Source: JBCBAP01 sp038532435
GTDB taxonomy: Bacteria > Pseudomonadota > Alphaproteobacteria > Rhodobacterales > Rhodobacteraceae
Reading direction: 5' to 3'
NCBI GenBank assembly: GCA_038532435.1
Contig: JBCBAP010000049.1
Coordinates: 1-26,850 of the forward strand
Length of the DNA stretch: 26,850 nucleotides
The notes beneath the pieces were generated by a model, which saw only the letters and a program-made list of their open reading frames with translations, was not told where the DNA came from and made no database searches. The position numbers were made by a program, and so were the translations under genes. Positions 24,171 to 26,850 of this stretch are shown here, piece by piece. The stretch's first letter is position 1. Each line of letters begins with the position of its first letter.

Positions 24171-25118
24171 ATGAAGACACTTGGAAAACACCTGTTCGTG
24201 GCGGCAGCAGCGCTGGCCGCACCGATGGTGGCGATGCCCGCGCTTGCAGCGGGCGAGAAGTACGTGCTCGTGAGCCACGCGCCGGACAGCGACAGCTGGT
24301 GGAACACCATCAAGAACGGTATCGCCCTTGCCGGTGACCAGCTCGACGTCGAGGTCGAATACCGCAACCCGCCCACCGGCGACATCGCGGACATGGCGCG
24401 CATCATCGAGCAGGCAGCAGCCTCCGGTCCGGACGGCATCATCACCACGCTTGCCGACTTCGACGTGCTCAAAGGGCCGATCAGCAACGCGGTCGACCAG
24501 GGTATCGACGTCATCATCATGAACACCGGCACGCCCGATCAGGCGCGCGAAGTGGGCGCGCTGATGTATGTGGGCCAGCCCGAGTATGACGCGGGCTACG
24601 CTGCCGGTCTGCGAGCCAAAGGCGAGGGCGTCACGAACTTCCTGTGCGTGAACCATGCGATTCAGCAGCCGACCGTCGGCGAGCGCTGCCGCGGTTACGC
24701 GGATGGGCTCGGCATCGACCTTGGCGATGCGATGATGGATTCCGGGACCGACCCTGCGGAAATCAAGAACAAGGTGCTCGCCTACCTGTCCGCCAACCCG
24801 GACGTCGACGGTATTCTGACCCTCGGCCCCGTGTCCGCGGATCCGACCATTGCCGCGCTCAACGAAAACGGCATGGCCGGTGACATCCACTTCGGCACCT
24901 TCGACCTTGGCGAGGAAATCGTGAAGGCGATCAAGGGCGGCGTGATCAACTGGGGCATCGACCAGCAGCCGTTCCTGCAGGCCTACATGCCGGTCGTGAT
25001 CCTTGCCAACTGGGACCGCTACGGCGTGCTGCCGGGCAACAACATCAACTCCGGCCCGGGCTTCGTGACCAAGGATGGTCTGACGAAGGTCGAGGAGTTC
25101 GCGGGCGAGTTCCGCTGA
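24171..25118 (+). CDS. ABC transporter substrate-binding protein, probable inositol importer
   Basis: A 315-residue periplasmic binding protein of the ribose/galactose (Peripla_BP_4) type. The signal peptide covers about residues 1-26 (ending AMPALA). The mature protein opens KYVLVSHAPDSDSWWNTIKNG. It continues with PDGIITTLADFDVLKGPISNAVDQGIDVI in two-domain order and then GTFDLGEEIVKAIKGGVINWGIDQQPFLQ, the conserved C-terminal part of the sugar-binding family. Its place beside the iol genes and under the same operator suggests inositol as ligand; this is inference. GGAGGA precedes the ATG. It is the first gene of the importer operon and is separated from the permease by 74 bp containing a hairpin. 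Confidence 0.9.
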   Translation: MKTLGKHLFVAAAALAAPMVAMPALAAGEKYVLVSHAPDSDSWWNTIKNGIALAGDQLDVEVEYRNPPTGDIADMARIIEQAAASGPDGIITTLADFDVLKGPISNAVDQGIDVIIMNTGTPDQAREVGALMYVGQPEYDAGYAAGLRAKGEGVTNFLCVNHAIQQPTVGERCRGYADGLGIDLGDAMMDSGTDPAEIKNKVLAYLSANPDVDGILTLGPVSADPTIAALNENGMAGDIHFGTFDLGEEIVKAIKGGVINWGIDQQPFLQAYMPVVILANWDRYGVLPGNNINSGPGFVTKDGLTKVEEFAGEFR

Positions 25119-25132
25119 TCCCGGTGTAATCG

Positions 25133-25160
25133 CGGGCGGCCTTGAGATCAGGGCCGCCCG
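25133..25160 (+). terminator. intra-operon hairpin between binding protein and permease genes
   Basis: CGGGCGGCC (25133-25141) pairs with GGCCGCCCG (25152-25160) around a 10-base loop. There is no T-run. In importer operons such hairpins typically lower downstream expression or protect the binding-protein message from decay, so that the binding protein is made in excess over the membrane parts. Confidence 0.55.
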
Positions 25161-25192
25161 ACGTCTCTCCAGTGCCAGGCAGGGAGGGCGAG

Positions 25193-26305
25193 ATGTCCGC
25201 CGCACCTGAAACCGACGAACGCGTCAAGGAAATCTCGCCGCTGAAAAGGGCGCTCATCCGGCCGGAGCTCGGCGGCATGGTGGGCACCGTGGCGGTGTTC
25301 ACGCTTTTCGCGCTTTTTGCCTTCGACAGTGGGATGTTCGCCCCCCAGGGCATCATGAACTGGTCGATCATCTCAGCCCAGTTCATGATCATCGCGGTGG
25401 GTGCGTGCCTGCTGATGATCGCCGGCGAGTTCGACCTCTCTGTCGGATCCATGATCGGCTTTGCGGGGATGATGATCGCGGTGTTCGGCGTGGTTCTTCA
25501 ATGGCCGATCTGGATCGCGATCCTCGTGACCTTCGTCCTCTGTTCAGCCATCGGCGCCATAAATGGGTTCATCGTGATCCGGACCGGCCTGCCATCATTC
25601 ATTGTGACGCTGGCGGGGCTCTTTATCCTGCGGGGCTTCACGATCTACATCCCCCAGACCGTCGAGAACAAGACAATCATCGGCGGGATTCGCGACGCGG
25701 CGGAGGGGGACTGGCTCGCGCCGATTTTCGGCGGAAAGATCGGGCAGCCGATCTTTCAGTGGCTCGGGGACATCGGGGTCATCGACACGTTTCAGCGGGG
25801 CACGCGCGTCGGACAGCCGGTGGTGGACGGGGTTCCGATGCTCATCGTCTGGGCGATCGTGCTCATCATCTTCGGCCACCTTCTTCTGACGCGCACGCGG
25901 TTCGGCAACTGGATCTTCGCCGCCGGTGGTGATGCGGAGGCGGCGCGGAACTCCGGCGTTCCGGTGAACCGGGTGAAGATCCTGATGTTCATGTTCACCG
26001 CCTTCTGCGCGACTGTGTTTGCGACCTGCCAGGTAATGGAGTTCGGTTCCGCCGGGGCGGATCGTGGCCTGCTCAAGGAGTTCGAGGCGATCATCGCCGT
26101 GGTGATCGGTGGCGCACTGCTCACGGGCGGGTACGGCTCCGTGCTTGGTGCGGCCCTTGGCGCGCTTATCTTCGGGGTGGTGCAGCAGGGCCTCTTCTTC
26201 GCAGGGGTCGAAAGCTCACTCTTCCGCGTGTTTCTGGGTGTGATCCTGCTCGGTGCAGTGATCCTGAACACCTATATCCGCCGCATGATCACGGGGGAGC
26301 GGTGA
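25193..26305 (+). CDS. ABC transporter permease, ribose/inositol type
   Basis: A 370-residue inner-membrane permease of the BPD_transp_2 family with about eight to ten hydrophobic segments. A cytoplasmic N-terminus of about 30 residues precedes the first helix (GTVAVFTLFALFAF). The signature MIAGEFDLSVGSMIGFAG, typical of sugar permeases of the RbsC/FrcB type, follows the second. NWIFAAGGDAEAARNSGVPV in a cytoplasmic loop corresponds to the region that docks with the ATPase. The ATG at 25193 is preceded by GGGAGG; upstream codons in frame lie in the hairpin and are unlikely. The ATPase gene starts one base after its stop. The substrate is presumed to be inositol from context. Confidence 0.9.
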   Translation: MSAAPETDERVKEISPLKRALIRPELGGMVGTVAVFTLFALFAFDSGMFAPQGIMNWSIISAQFMIIAVGACLLMIAGEFDLSVGSMIGFAGMMIAVFGVVLQWPIWIAILVTFVLCSAIGAINGFIVIRTGLPSFIVTLAGLFILRGFTIYIPQTVENKTIIGGIRDAAEGDWLAPIFGGKIGQPIFQWLGDIGVIDTFQRGTRVGQPVVDGVPMLIVWAIVLIIFGHLLLTRTRFGNWIFAAGGDAEAARNSGVPVNRVKILMFMFTAFCATVFATCQVMEFGSAGADRGLLKEFEAIIAVVIGGALLTGGYGSVLGAALGALIFGVVQQGLFFAGVESSLFRVFLGVILLGAVILNTYIRRMITGER

Positions 26306-26306
26306 G

Positions 26307-26850
26307 ATGTCCGACCCGATCATCCGCATGATGAACATCGAAAAGCACTTCGGCGCGGTCATCGCGCTTGCAGGTGTTTCCATCGACGTGTTCCCCGGCG
26401 AATGCCATTGCCTGCTGGGGGATAACGGGGCGGGCAAGTCGACCTTTATCAAGACCATGTCCGGCGTGCACAAGCCGACCAAGGGAGAGATCATCTTCGA
26501 AGGTCAGCCGATGGAGTTCGACACGCCACGGGATGCGATGGAGGCAGGGATCGCGACGGTCCATCAGCATCTTGCGATGATCCCGCTCATGTCCGTCAGC
26601 CGCAACTTCTTCATGGGCAATGAGCCCGTCACCCGCCGGTTCGGCCTTTCCCTCTTCGACAGGGAGAAGGCGGACCGCGTGACGATGGAAGAGATGCGCA
26701 AGATGGGGATCAACCTGCGCGGCCCGGATCAGGCGGTCGGCACCCTGTCCGGCGGGGAGCGGCAGACCGTCGCCATCTCCCGTGCAGTTTACTTTGGGGC
26801 GAAGGTGCTGATCCTCGACGAGCCGACCTCAGCACTCGGCGTCCGGCAGA
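26307..26850 (+). CDS. ABC transporter ATP-binding protein (3' end cut by window)
   Basis: The first 181 codons of a sugar-importer ATPase. Walker A is GDNGAGKST (38-46), the Q-loop glutamine is in TVHQHL (84-89), the signature is LSGGERQ (147-153), and Walker B is VLILDEP (167-173), followed by TSALGVRQ. Glycine replaces the usual aspartate of the D-loop (SALG rather than SALD), a variant I recall from the fructose/inositol importer ATPases of alphaproteobacteria. Whether it has one ATPase domain (about 260 residues) or two (RbsA-like, about 500) cannot be decided because the window ends. It starts one base after the permease stop, so it is translationally coupled. Confidence 0.9.
   Translation, partial: MSDPIIRMMNIEKHFGAVIALAGVSIDVFPGECHCLLGDNGAGKSTFIKTMSGVHKPTKGEIIFEGQPMEFDTPRDAMEAGIATVHQHLAMIPLMSVSRNFFMGNEPVTRRFGLSLFDREKADRVTMEEMRKMGINLRGPDQAVGTLSGGERQTVAISRAVYFGAKVLILDEPTSALGVRQ

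Overview
The window looks like chromosomal DNA from a high-GC alphaproteobacterium, most probably a marine Rhodobacteraceae (Roseobacter-type) member. The evidence is the gene content (CcmC, class 2 PyrD, an alphaproteobacterial-style inositol cluster with a sugar ABC transporter), strong GC-ending codon preference, and an intergenic motif (CGGCGGGGATATTTGG, near 5290) that I recall as dispersed in Rhodobacteraceae genomes.

Left part (1-5100), all on the minus strand: the 5' end of ccmC (heme export for cytochrome c maturation), pyrD (pyrimidine synthesis) coupled to a small DUF952 protein, a DMT/EamA transporter, an orphan protein resembling a worn N6-adenine DNA methyltransferase domain, and a class III PLP aminotransferase. 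Middle (5412-12766), plus strand: a periplasmic UshA-type 5'-nucleotidase, then a 1823-residue extracellular protein built of cadherin/VCBS-like repeats with a very regular 339-bp period, ending in a von Willebrand A domain and followed by a strong hairpin terminator.

Right part (12845-26850) is a nearly complete inositol catabolic cluster. A tightly packed minus-strand operon reads iolD-iolC-iolB-iolJ-iolG. Divergently transcribed are a Gfo/Idh/MocA dehydrogenase, iolE and another Gfo/Idh/MocA dehydrogenase. A LacI-family regulator follows, divergent from an ABC sugar importer (binding protein, permease, ATPase cut by the window end). The pathway is: import; oxidation of inositol (IolG and the paralogues); dehydration (IolE); ring opening (IolD); isomerisation (IolB); phosphorylation (IolC); aldol cleavage (IolJ). 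IolA, the final semialdehyde dehydrogenase, is not in the window. An identical 18-bp palindrome, TTTGCAACCGGTTGCAAA, lies in both divergent control regions and is the likely operator of the LacI protein.

The most unusual feature is a direct tandem duplication of 1141 bp (17505-18645 and 18646-19786), with 4 bp of shared CGCC at the junctions. It copies the first 300 codons of iolD, the whole divergent promoter/operator and the first 42 codons of the neighbouring dehydrogenase gene. Both genes survive intact on the outside. Between them lie a truncated iolD and a truncated dehydrogenase gene facing each other, and a second copy of the promoter. No RNA genes, CRISPR arrays, insertion sequences or phage genes were seen.
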